DNA of 64,000 bases from Stenotrophomonas maltophilia (lineage in GTDB: Bacteria; Pseudomonadota; Gammaproteobacteria; Xanthomonadales; Xanthomonadaceae): assembly GCF_025642255.1 (NCBI RefSeq), contig NZ_CP106759.1, positions 2,321,501 through 2,385,500 on the forward strand, given 5' to 3'. The position numbers and the translations under genes were made by a program. Below are positions 35,397-43,583 of the stretch, piece by piece. Position 1 is the first letter of the stretch; every line of letters starts with the position of its first letter. The notes below the pieces were generated by a model. That model was not told the origin of the DNA. It ran no database searches and saw nothing but the letters and a program-made list of their open reading frames with translations.

Positions 35397-36038
35397 ATGG
35401 GCCCGTCCGACCGCCACGATCGTATCCGCCGCTGGCAGGCCGCTTCACTGCTTGCCGCCGCGCCGATCGCCAGCCTGTCCGCCAGCGATGCCGTCGGCGC
35501 TCCGCCGCCGCAGGCACCGCCTGGCCAGCAGCGGATCGCCCCGGCGGCGCTGGTCGAACGGCTGCATCAGCGGGTGCTGTCCGGGCAGAGCGCCACAGCC
35601 ACGCTGGAAAGCTGGTGTGCCGAACACGGCCTGGCCCAGCAGGCCCGCGTCCGCGCGGTGCGCATCCATGGCGATGACAAGCAGGCCCCGGCCGAGGTGC
35701 TGCAGGCACTGGGCGCCGACTCCAGCGCCGCGCTGCGCTACCGCCGCGTGCAGCTGGTGTGCGGGAACCGCGTGCTGTCCGAGGCCGACAACTGGTACCT
35801 GCCCGGCCATCTCAGTACGGCGATGAACCAGGTGCTGGACAGCACCGACGAGCCTTTCGGCCGCGTGGTCGGCCCGCTGGGCTTCCAGCGCGAGACCGAA
35901 GCCGACCAGACCTTCTGGCCCCCCCGTGGCGAGGGCGACCACGGCATCATCCTGGAAGTACGCGCCTTGCTGCGCGACCGGCAGCAGCAACCTTTCAGCT
36001 ACGTCATCGAATCCTATCTGGTGCAGGCGTTGCCGTAA
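35397..36038 (+). CDS. Hypothetical protein with possible chorismate-lyase-like fold
   Basis: The 213-residue protein has a basic N-terminus and a weak signal-like segment (WQAASLLAAAPIASLSASDAVGA), then a Pro/Gln linker. The C-terminal domain (about residues 110-213) contains RVQLVCGNRVLSEADNWY, STAMNQVLDSTDEPFGRVV and SYVIESYLVQALP. The idea of a chorismate-lyase/UTRA-type fold comes from the order of these strands and the dtPFGRvv-like motif. It is an inference, and a lyase activity should not be assumed. It is a single gene, 99 bases after the LysR gene and convergent with the TonB receptor. Confidence 0.55.
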   Translation: MGPSDRHDRIRRWQAASLLAAAPIASLSASDAVGAPPPQAPPGQQRIAPAALVERLHQRVLSGQSATATLESWCAEHGLAQQARVRAVRIHGDDKQAPAEVLQALGADSSAALRYRRVQLVCGNRVLSEADNWYLPGHLSTAMNQVLDSTDEPFGRVVGPLGFQRETEADQTFWPPRGEGDHGIILEVRALLRDRQQQPFSYVIESYLVQALP

Positions 36039-36093
36039 GCGTGATTGCGAGCGGGGGTGACGACTGTCCGTGCGTCGTGAAGGCATCAAGCGA

Positions 36094-36131
36094 CGCCTCT
36101 CCGCTCGCCGCAGACGCGAGTCGAAGAGGCG
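36094..36131. terminator. Two-step hairpin between convergent genes
   Basis: CGCCTCT pairs with AGAGGCG (outer stem) and CTCGC with GCGAG (inner stem) in the gap between the gene ending at 36038 and the TonB-receptor gene ending at 36147. There is no T-run on either side. A bidirectional terminator or mRNA-end stabiliser is likely from position only. Confidence 0.35.
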
Positions 36132-36146
36132 CCCCACCTGCGCTGC

Positions 36147-38873
36147 TCAGTTGAAGCGGTAATCCATCTCCACCCAGAACTGGCGGCCATAGGGGTCGTA
36201 GTTGCCGACCGGATAGAACGGCCAGCCCCCCCCGTTGCGGTCCGCCGGCGGCCGGCTGTTGCGCAGGTTGTTGACGATGACACCCAGCGACAGGTTGTCG
36301 CCGAAGCTGCGGAACACGCTCGCGTTGTACGTCATGTACGGTCCGATGCGGCCGCTGCCATCGCTCTTCGGCAGCGAGCCATAGCGGTTGCCGTACACCG
36401 TCGCGGTCCAGTCACCGCGGTTCCAGGTCACGCTGCCATTGACCTTGCTGCGCCACTGCCAGTCGTCGAGGGAATTGCGGATGTCACGCACCTCGTCATC
36501 GGCGAACTGCCGGTACTCATGCTCAAGCACGACGGTGTAGGCCAGACGCGTGGTGAAGCGCCCCGCCCGCCCGGCATCGAAACGCCAGTTGCCCTTCAGA
36601 TCGATGCCGCGCACGGATTCGGATGCCGCGTTGATCGGATTGATCAGCACCCGGGTGACCTGGTCCGGCTGCACCGCCGCCGTGGAAGGATTACGGATCA
36701 CGCGGGCCAGCGCGTCCTGGCACAGCGGCGAACCGATATCGCGCACTTCGCCGCCCAGGGTACGGCCGAGGCGGCAATCGGCTTCGTCGCGCAGGATGCG
36801 GCTGCTGTCGAGATTGGTCACCTCGTTGTCGATGCGGATGTCGTAGTAGTCCGCACTGAAATCCAGGCTTGCCAGCGGCGACCAGACCACACCGAAGCCG
36901 TACGACTTGGCGGTTTCCGGTTGCAGCTGCGGATTGGCGCGGTTGCTGAAGTCGATGGACAGGCCGTTGAAGTCGCAGTCGTCATACGGCTGACCGGCGG
37001 TACGGCACCGCCAGTAATCGGTCATGCCCGGGTTGTAGCCGCGGGTTTCAGTGGCGAACACGTAGTTCATGTCCGGCGCACGGAAACTGGTGGCGGCCGT
37101 GCCACGGATCAACAGGCTGTCCAGCGGGCGGAACTCCACGCCGAAGCTCCACGTCGCCTTGCCGATGTGTTCGCCTGCGGCCCGGTACTGATCGTAGCGG
37201 CCCGCCAGCGTGGCGGTCAGGCGCGGCAGCAACGGCAGCTGCAGTTCGGCGCCCACCGCATAGCGATCACGCTCTCCTCCTGCGCCAACGCCGGCACTGG
37301 TGTTCCAGAACTCTCCGGTTCCCAGCCGCGGGTCCGGTCGGTTGCGATACCCCTGGCTGCCGGCCTCGACCACGGCCGCCAGCGCCGCGTCTCCCCCGGG
37401 CAGTTCGAAGAGGCGGCCGTTGACGCTGGCGCTGAAGGTCTGCAGCCACGCCGCATTGCGGCTCTCCTGGTAACCGGACAACTGCCCGTACTCGTCCGGC
37501 GTCAGCGGCTGGTAAAGCCGTGCCGGATCCGGCGCGTAGACTTCCACCCCGTCGCGCACGCCCAGCGTGGGGCCGAGCAGGTATTCGTTGATTCCCGCCA
37601 GCAGCACCGGCCGCCGCGTCCGGTTCTCGTAGCGCGAGCGGCTGTAGACGGCCTCGTAGTCCCAGTCACTGTCACCCAGCTGGCCGCGTACACCGACGTT
37701 AAACGACCACGATTTTTCCAGGAAGCGATTGGCGTTGCGCGGCAGGCCGCCCACTTCTTCCGGTGCGAACCGGCGATACCAGCTCTCCAGTTCACCACTG
37801 TTCTGGTTGTAGAAGTAATTGCGTGCGGACGTCCACGTCGGGGCACGGGTGTTGTTGTAGATGGTGGCGCTGCCCACGGCCAGGTCGGCGAACAGATCGG
37901 TCCGTTCGTCCAGGTGGAAGGTCAGCAGGCCATAGCCATCGAGGTTGCGCTTTTCAGTCTGCACGGTCCAGTAGCTGGCGGCGGCCTCGTTGCTGCCGCA
38001 GTAACTGCCCAGGCGCGGATTGGTGGCGCGGAACACGCTCCCGCCGTAGATCCCGGAAGCGGCATCGCAGCCGTCACTGCCCGGGTCGATGTTCCTGCCG
38101 GTGGCTGCATTGCGCCGATAGGCGATGGCCGTGGCCTGCGGGACCGTGCCACGCGGATCATCGTCCAGCGAGTCCATGAAATCGCGCTGGCGTGCGTGGA
38201 TGGCCTTGCGGATTCCCAGCTCGAAGCCGAACACGCCTTCCCATCGCTCACCGGCACCACCTCCCACCACCTGCACGCGCTGGTTGTCTCCCCCGCCCTG
38301 CTGGGTACCGCCGGCACGTACGTTGATGTCCACGCCGTCGTAGCGCTCCTTGAGAATGATGTTGACCACGCCGGCGATGGCGTCGGAACCGTACACGGCC
38401 GAAGCGCCGCCGGCGAGCACTTCGATACGCTCGATGAGGGCGCTGGGAATGTTGGCCAGGTTCACCACGTTGACCGAGCCTTCGTAGGCCAGCGGATAGT
38501 CGGACTGGCGACGACCGTTGACCAGCACCAGCGTGCGGTTCGGCCCCAACCCGCGCAGATTGATGGTGTTGGCGGCCGGGGTGAAGGTATTGCCGTAATC
38601 CTCGCCCTGCACGTTGCCGGTGTTCTCGGTCAGCGCACTCAGGGCGTCGAATGCATTGCGGTAGCCCTGTGCGTCGATCTGCTCCCGGCTGATCACGGTC
38701 ACCGGCGACGGCCCTTCAACGCTGGCGCGCGGAATGCGCGAACCGGTGACCTTCACTTCCTGCAGCGATGTAGGTGCGCTTTCCTGCGCGAAGGCGGGCA
38801 ACGAGGCCAGCATCAGGGACGACAGCGCGAGCACCAGCGGACGATGGCGCAGCGCCTGGGGAGAGGCGGACAT
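36147..38873 (-). CDS. TonB-dependent outer-membrane receptor
   Basis: The 908-residue protein has a signal peptide (LVLALSSLMLASLPAFAQ). A TonB-box-like start and plug domain follow (LQEVKVTGSRIPRASVEG, INLRGLGPNRTLVLVNGRR, VYGSDAIAGVVNIILKE), then a 22-strand barrel that ends in EMDYRFN. Length and the VTGSRI/NGRRQSDYPL pattern match the large Xanthomonad receptors for carbohydrates or peptides more than siderophore receptors. The ATG at 38873 has AGGAAG upstream, and a frame extension to 38924 lacks signal features. A strong palindrome lies 70-94 bases upstream. The ligand is unknown. Confidence 0.92.
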   Translation of the reverse strand: MSASPQALRHRPLVLALSSLMLASLPAFAQESAPTSLQEVKVTGSRIPRASVEGPSPVTVISREQIDAQGYRNAFDALSALTENTGNVQGEDYGNTFTPAANTINLRGLGPNRTLVLVNGRRQSDYPLAYEGSVNVVNLANIPSALIERIEVLAGGASAVYGSDAIAGVVNIILKERYDGVDINVRAGGTQQGGGDNQRVQVVGGGAGERWEGVFGFELGIRKAIHARQRDFMDSLDDDPRGTVPQATAIAYRRNAATGRNIDPGSDGCDAASGIYGGSVFRATNPRLGSYCGSNEAAASYWTVQTEKRNLDGYGLLTFHLDERTDLFADLAVGSATIYNNTRAPTWTSARNYFYNQNSGELESWYRRFAPEEVGGLPRNANRFLEKSWSFNVGVRGQLGDSDWDYEAVYSRSRYENRTRRPVLLAGINEYLLGPTLGVRDGVEVYAPDPARLYQPLTPDEYGQLSGYQESRNAAWLQTFSASVNGRLFELPGGDAALAAVVEAGSQGYRNRPDPRLGTGEFWNTSAGVGAGGERDRYAVGAELQLPLLPRLTATLAGRYDQYRAAGEHIGKATWSFGVEFRPLDSLLIRGTAATSFRAPDMNYVFATETRGYNPGMTDYWRCRTAGQPYDDCDFNGLSIDFSNRANPQLQPETAKSYGFGVVWSPLASLDFSADYYDIRIDNEVTNLDSSRILRDEADCRLGRTLGGEVRDIGSPLCQDALARVIRNPSTAAVQPDQVTRVLINPINAASESVRGIDLKGNWRFDAGRAGRFTTRLAYTVVLEHEYRQFADDEVRDIRNSLDDWQWRSKVNGSVTWNRGDWTATVYGNRYGSLPKSDGSGRIGPYMTYNASVFRSFGDNLSLGVIVNNLRNSRPPADRNGGGWPFYPVGNYDPYGRQFWVEMDYRFN

Positions 38874-38942
38874 GGGCTTCCTGGGGGAGTTGGACGATTG
38901 GACGGGACGCGGCGGCCTGTGCACGCATAACGATCCCGTAAC

Positions 38943-38967
38943 GAAAGTGTCCCGAACGGACAGTTTC
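38943..38967. promoter_or_regulatory. 25-base palindrome upstream of the TonB receptor
   Basis: GAAA-g-TGTCC-CGAAC-GGACA-g-TTTC has nine paired bases on each side, broken only by one G-G mismatch. It sits between the divergent TonB-receptor and GNAT-like genes. Symmetry and position suggest an operator for a dimeric repressor of the receptor gene. It does not look like a standard Fur box. Confidence 0.45.
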
Positions 38968-39090
38968 AGCGGAAATGACCAGGCCTGATGGGCTTATGCC
39001 GGAACCTGATAAGTGACACCGCGCGCTGACAACGTGCGTTTTACAACATTCTTGATGGTGTGGCGGCGCATGTACGGGCATCGTCAAGCC

Positions 39091-39687
39091 ATGACGACCT
39101 GTTCCTTCGGCCCTCCGATTCCGCCGCTCCGCCCCGTGCTGCGCCAACACCTCGTGCAGCTGCAGGCGGCCCCGATCACCCTGCGCCTGTTCAACCGCGC
39201 CGATCTGCCACGCTGGCGCGCCTTCGACGATCGAAGGAGCCGCGGCATCTTCCGCCCGTCAGGCGTCGACGAGGAAGCGCGCTTCCTGGCAGGCGTCCAC
39301 CGTTCGCGCCTGCAGCAGGACAACGACCAGCTGCTGCTGGGCGTGTTCGATGACCGGCACGGCATGCTGCATGATCAACTGCAGATCCAGCTGCACTCCG
39401 CCCACGCCCGTTGCGCCGAGCTGCGTTCAATGCAGCACAGCCACGAGCATCCCGCGCAGGCGTTGCAGGCGCTGTGCCCCTTCCTGTTCGACCAGGTCGG
39501 ACTGCATCGCGTGTTCACCCTGCTTCCGGTGGCCAGCAGCACGCCTTTCGTCGATGCACTTCGCTCGGTGGGGTTCGAGCATGAAGGCCTGCTGCGCGAT
39601 CACCATCTGGATATCGATGGCTGGCAGGACCGGCAACTGCTGGCCTTGACCGCGCCGCGCTGGCGACAACAGGTCCGCCCGGACTAG
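39091..39687 (+). CDS. GNAT-like acetyltransferase
   Basis: The product of about 198 residues resembles RimJ/RimL-type GNAT proteins: ITLRLFNRADLPRWRAFDD at the substrate end, HPAQALQALCPFLFDQVGLHRVF in place of the acetyl-CoA loop and helix, and ALRSVGFEHEGLLRDHHLDIDGWQD as the final strands. The central strand carrying the usual Q/R-x-x-G-x-G/A loop is poorly kept, so activity is uncertain. The ATG at 39091 is preferred; 39070 and 39013 are in frame. The 3' end overlaps the next gene by 4 bases in convergent orientation. Confidence 0.6.
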   Translation: MTTCSFGPPIPPLRPVLRQHLVQLQAAPITLRLFNRADLPRWRAFDDRRSRGIFRPSGVDEEARFLAGVHRSRLQQDNDQLLLGVFDDRHGMLHDQLQIQLHSAHARCAELRSMQHSHEHPAQALQALCPFLFDQVGLHRVFTLLPVASSTPFVDALRSVGFEHEGLLRDHHLDIDGWQDRQLLALTAPRWRQQVRPD

Positions 39688-40460
39688 CGGACCCGCTCCA
39701 GCGCCGCATCCGCCCCGGTCAGTACCGAGCACGCATGGTCCTGCAGCTCCTCGCCGCTGGCCTCGTTGCCGGTCGCGGGATCCAGGCGGGTCGCCAGCAG
39801 AATGAAGCCGGGGCCTCCCAGCACATTCTCGCGGCCTGCCACCACCAGGCTCCATTGGCCGACATCGGGCAGCCCGCTCAGGTCATAGGCGAGCAGGTTC
39901 AATGGATTCGCACGCAGTTCTGCTCCCGGCAGCATGCGCGCAACGTAACGATGGCCACGCAGCGGCACGGGCAACGCCGCCCACTGCATTCCGACCGCCG
40001 CGGCGTGCGTGTCCAGCGCCTGCAGCACATCGGCGCGCAGGCAGTCGATGTGGATGTGAAGCTGATGCTGGGAACGGCCGTGCGGCGAGTTCAGTGCAAG
40101 GCTTGCGACATTGCGCGGCAGGGGGCGGCCCAGTGCCTGTTCGGTATGCCCGCGGGCCTGCCAGGCGGCCGCGAAGTAGTTCGGCGCACCGCGCTGGTAC
40201 AGGGCAGCGCTCTCGATGCCACTGACCTTGTCCAGTGGCATCAGCAGGAACTGGTAGTCGCCATGGGCATCCTTGATGAGCACATCGCGGCGGGCCGCGG
40301 TCGCGTCCCGTTGTAGGCAGGCGCCACGCGGCACATCGGCACCGCGGCAATCGCGCTCGATCAGCCTCCACAGCGCATCCGACGGGACCGGAGCAGGCGC
40401 AGGCGCGCTGGCGCAGGCCGCCAGCAGCGAACAGGACAACAACAGGATCAGGCGGGTCAC
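39684..40460 (-). CDS. CDP-diacylglycerol pyrophosphatase-like lipoprotein
   Basis: The 258-residue product begins with a lipoprotein signal (MTRLILLLSCSLLAACAS, lipobox LAAC). It contains the HxHxD motif in SQHQLHIHIDCL, preceded by NSPHGRS, plus CRGADVPRGACL and FLLMPLDKVSGIES. These fit the Cdh family, HIT-like enzymes that hydrolyse CDP-diacylglycerol to phosphatidate and CMP at the membrane. A GTG at 40460 is the probable start; a GTG at 40469 is also possible, and no ATG gives the signal. It lies 56 bases beyond the Tle1 phospholipase gene on the same strand. Confidence 0.8.
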   Translation of the reverse strand: MTRLILLLSCSLLAACASAPAPAPVPSDALWRLIERDCRGADVPRGACLQRDATAARRDVLIKDAHGDYQFLLMPLDKVSGIESAALYQRGAPNYFAAAWQARGHTEQALGRPLPRNVASLALNSPHGRSQHQLHIHIDCLRADVLQALDTHAAAVGMQWAALPVPLRGHRYVARMLPGAELRANPLNLLAYDLSGLPDVGQWSLVVAGRENVLGGPGFILLATRLDPATGNEASGEELQDHACSVLTGADAALERVR

Positions 40461-40516
40461 GGGTCTCACAATCGACGGCACGGCAAGGGCTGCGCCGGCC
40501 AGTGTACCCTGCCCCC

Positions 40517-42214
40517 TCAGCCGGGCACGGCCTCTCGCGTATCCGCCGTCTCCTCGACCTTGCCGGGCGTGTACTTGGTCGCGCCGAAGTACAGCACCCG
40601 CCATTGGCTCAGGTTGCCGATGAACCAGTGCGCCACCGAGTCATGACCGTACCCGTCGAAGAAGGTCTCCACCTCCGGCGGCAGCAGGGTCGTATTGTCC
40701 CAGGATTCCAGAGTGACCCGCTCGGCCATGGTCAGCGTTCTGCCGCGCTCCCGGCGCCGTCGCAGGCTGACGATCTTGTCCAGCAGCGTGTCGTTCTCCT
40801 TCTCCAGCCCCCGGCGCTGCTTGCGTACCGCAGAGAGCTCATCGTTGCGCGCCTTCAGCTCGTCTGAGACCCGGTTCCATTCGGCGGTCTTCTCCGCATT
40901 GCCCTGGTCGGCCAGATGCAGGTTGTCGTTGTCCCAGGGCGATGGCAGCTGCGACTGCCGTCGGCGCAGCGTGCGCACCTGTTCCCGCAGGGCCTCTTCG
41001 CGTGCAGCAAGCCGCTGCATCGACGGCAACTGGTCACCGCGTGCCACGCGCACGCGCAGCCAGCGATACAGCAGCTCCATATGCGATGCCTGCACGTCCT
41101 CCATGCGCCCGCGCTTGACCCGCACCGCCTGCAGATAGGCGTTGAACACCGCCTGCAGTTCTGGATCCTGCTTGTCGAACTCGGCCTTGACGTGCTCTTC
41201 CAGGCGACTGATCGGGTTGAGCAGCACCCCCCTGGCCTGCGCCATGTCATACATCTCGTTCAGGGCAAAGCGCGCGATGCTGTTCCGGCGCCCCTGGTGC
41301 TGGGGATCGTAGCCACCGCCCACGTCCGAGTGCACACCCGGGAACCATATTTCCACCGTGTTGGCGGGGTATTGGGCATGCTCGCGGGTGGAATCCAGGG
41401 GGAACTGGCCGCGCAGCTCATGGGCGGCGGTCATGTGCACCGACTGCTCCACGATCTCCGGTATGGTCATGCCTTCAGCCCATCCGGTATGCCCATTGCG
41501 GTAGTTCACTGCCGCCGCCGTCAGGCTGGGCCACACCGAGCACACCGTATCGAACACGCCCATGAATCCGATCCGCAGCGGAATACGCTCGCGGTACAGC
41601 CAGGTGCCATCGGCCTGGCGTCGGCAGCGCGCGGCCAGATCGCGGGCGAACGCGCGTGCCGAAGCCGCTCCGCGCGAAAAGCCCAGTACCGACACGCTGA
41701 CCACCAGGATGCGCATCGGCTCGGGCTGGCTGTCTATCAGCTCGTCCAGCGACTGCAGCGCGAAGTCGATGCGCTCGCGCCCGCCCTTGCCGATGGACAG
41801 CCCCAGCAGCCCCCCCTTATCACCGACCTCCGGGCACGGTGTTCCTACGCCGGACAGGTACTGCCGTTTTATGTTCCGTGTGTCGTCCCTGTGCGCGATG
41901 AACAAGCGGGCGATGTTCGACAATGCGCGCTCATTCTGGGCCTTGTTCAGCTCCTCATCGCGATTGTTGCCGGTGCCATCGAAGAATACGGCCAGGTGCA
42001 GGCTCTGCGTGCATCCCGTAGTGGCCGCTTCCTTGTCGGGCACGGTGCCACACATCGCCTCCTGGCGACGGCGGCGCTCGGCATCGCTCAGCGGACGTGT
42101 GCCGCGGGCCAGTCGCGCAGTGCGTGCCGTGCCCTCAGCCTGGGCGACCGGATCCGGGGTGCCCGGTTCAAGATCCACCTGCCCGGGAATCGCGGTCGGA
42201 TCAATACTGGTCAT
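40517..42214 (-). CDS. tle1: T6SS phospholipase effector, Tle1-like (DUF2235), copy A
   Basis: The 565-residue protein has the DUF2235/Tle1 hydrolase core: LAVFFDGTGNNRDEE, nucleophile Ser180 in GFSRGAA, Asp297 in GVHSDVGGGY and a late His (about 524) in YGHDSVAHW. It has no signal peptide, as expected for a T6SS-injected effector. Tle1 enzymes are phospholipase A-type toxins that attack membranes of rival cells. A charged coiled-coil stretch lies at about residues 400-475 and is absent from copy B. It is the last gene of cassette A, and its start overlaps the DUF3304 gene by 14 bases. Confidence 0.9.
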   Translation of the reverse strand: MTSIDPTAIPGQVDLEPGTPDPVAQAEGTARTARLARGTRPLSDAERRRRQEAMCGTVPDKEAATTGCTQSLHLAVFFDGTGNNRDEELNKAQNERALSNIARLFIAHRDDTRNIKRQYLSGVGTPCPEVGDKGGLLGLSIGKGGRERIDFALQSLDELIDSQPEPMRILVVSVSVLGFSRGAASARAFARDLAARCRRQADGTWLYRERIPLRIGFMGVFDTVCSVWPSLTAAAVNYRNGHTGWAEGMTIPEIVEQSVHMTAAHELRGQFPLDSTREHAQYPANTVEIWFPGVHSDVGGGYDPQHQGRRNSIARFALNEMYDMAQARGVLLNPISRLEEHVKAEFDKQDPELQAVFNAYLQAVRVKRGRMEDVQASHMELLYRWLRVRVARGDQLPSMQRLAAREEALREQVRTLRRRQSQLPSPWDNDNLHLADQGNAEKTAEWNRVSDELKARNDELSAVRKQRRGLEKENDTLLDKIVSLRRRRERGRTLTMAERVTLESWDNTTLLPPEVETFFDGYGHDSVAHWFIGNLSQWRVLYFGATKYTPGKVEETADTREAVPG

Positions 42215-42701
42215 GGTCCTTGTGCTCCTTCGGCACTGGCATGCGCCGTACGTCCCACTTGTTCACGCCCTTGTCCAGCAGCTCGGCCTCGACATGGCCG
42301 TCCGCATAGAAGTGCAGCAGCAAGGTGGCCGGGTTGGGCGGATAGGGCGTCTTCAGCGGTACCACGGCTTCACGCGGCACGCGGTGCCCTTCATCCAGAT
42401 AGCGGTTGGTGGCCAGATCGTATCGGTTGGCCTCGATCCAGCGCACGCGCACGCTGTGCGGCCCCTTGCCTCGTGGCGCGCGGGGGCCCATGCCGGAACC
42501 ACCGTTGGTGTACCCGTCCAGCCCTCCGAGATACTGCCCGTCGACACGCACGTCAGCGAGGTAGTTCGGACTGTAGTTGAAGGCGAACAACGACATGATC
42601 GGCGTCTTACCGCGTGCCATCGCCCGGCTGCAGCCGACGCCCATCAGCAGCAGTGCGATCACCGCCAGCGCGCTCCACCACAGGTACTTGTTGCCCATCA
42701 T
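42201..42701 (-). CDS. DUF3304 protein, probable immunity partner of Tle1 copy A
   Basis: The 166-residue protein has an N-terminal hydrophobic segment ending in a Cys (LLLMGVGCSR), which could make it a lipoprotein or periplasmic anchor. The DUF3304-like core follows: SLFAFNYSPNYLADVRVDG, a GGSGMGP-type glycine stretch and VRVRWIEANRYDL. DUF3304 proteins often sit beside Tle1 genes, and a periplasmic location would suit protection against a lipase. That immunity role is inferred. It overlaps the effector start by 14 bases, so the two are translationally coupled. The ATG at 42701 is chosen; 42698 is equally possible. Confidence 0.75.
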   Translation of the reverse strand: MMGNKYLWWSALAVIALLLMGVGCSRAMARGKTPIMSLFAFNYSPNYLADVRVDGQYLGGLDGYTNGGSGMGPRAPRGKGPHSVRVRWIEANRYDLATNRYLDEGHRVPREAVVPLKTPYPPNPATLLLHFYADGHVEAELLDKGVNKWDVRRMPVPKEHKDHDQY

Positions 42702-42717
42702 TCCGATCGCGCTCCGT

Positions 42718-43581
42718 TCAGTCCCAGCTTTCTTCAAGCGGCCACACTTCGTCACCGATATCGGCAGCGCTGCGCCGCCCCGCCGCGAAGTCCTGCAGGC
42801 GAAGCCGCCATGCGGGATCCTCGCCAAGATCGACGCCGGCCAGCAGCGCCCAGGTCGACACCATCACCAGCCGTCGGCTGTCCTCGATGCCGACGTCCGC
42901 GGCCGTGGCCACCACCCGTCGGAAGAAGGTATACCAGCGCGCACGGGGAAGCCGCGCCAGCAGCTCCGGATCGGAGAGCTGGAAGTGATCGATCAGCGTG
43001 TAGGGGTAGCTGGCATCGATCAGGGCGCGCCGCTGCGCCGCCTCCAGCACCCAGGGAGGATCGTGCGGATCCTGCACGCTGTCCTGCAATTCCAGGTGCG
43101 CCCATTTCAGATCGTGGCGCAGGTACCACCAGCGCTCTCCCAGCGCCAGGAAGGCCCGGCACTGCGCCGCGTCCAGCACCTGCACCCACCATGGCAGCAC
43201 CCGCGCGTCGAAGAAGCGGGCCAGGAACAGCTTGCCGTTCGGGTAGCTGGCGTCCAGCCGTCTCTGCAGCCGCTGCTGCAGCTCTTCCGCAGGCAATGCC
43301 GTGTCGATCAGGCTGAGCAGGCCCGGAGAACGCGCGTAAGACGCCGCACGCTGCAGGAAACCGTCAAGCTCCAGGCCACGCGGCAGGCGCGCGAGGAACA
43401 CGCTGGCGTCATCCGTGCCATCGGCCAGCAGGCCGTCAAACAGGGGCAGCGGCGCCCAGGGCAGCGCGCGCAGCAGTTGCAGGGGCTGCTCGCACTGCGC
43501 GCCATCAAGCAGAACGTAACGCTGGGTGCCCTCCTCCAACGGCGGTGGCGAGAACGGTGGGAACTGCCAGTCGTTGGCCAC
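42718..43581 (-). CDS. DUF4123 T6SS effector adaptor, cassette A
   Basis: The 287-residue protein has the DUF4123 opening (RYVLLDGAQCEQPLQLLRAL, ASVFLARLPRGLELDGFL) and the conserved GKLFLARFFDARVLP. DUF4123 proteins (Tap/TEC) are cytoplasmic chaperones that load an effector onto its VgrG. The GTG start at 43581 is supported by the strong site GGGAGG six bases upstream and lies 2 bases beyond the VgrG stop; an ATG further up would overlap VgrG by 55 bases. Order and spacing place it between VgrG and the Tle1/DUF3304 pair it should serve. Confidence 0.85.
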   Translation of the reverse strand: MANDWQFPPFSPPPLEEGTQRYVLLDGAQCEQPLQLLRALPWAPLPLFDGLLADGTDDASVFLARLPRGLELDGFLQRAASYARSPGLLSLIDTALPAEELQQRLQRRLDASYPNGKLFLARFFDARVLPWWVQVLDAAQCRAFLALGERWWYLRHDLKWAHLELQDSVQDPHDPPWVLEAAQRRALIDASYPYTLIDHFQLSDPELLARLPRARWYTFFRRVVATAADVGIEDSRRLVMVSTWALLAGVDLGEDPAWRLRLQDFAAGRRSAADIGDEVWPLEESWD

Positions 43582-43583
43582 GC

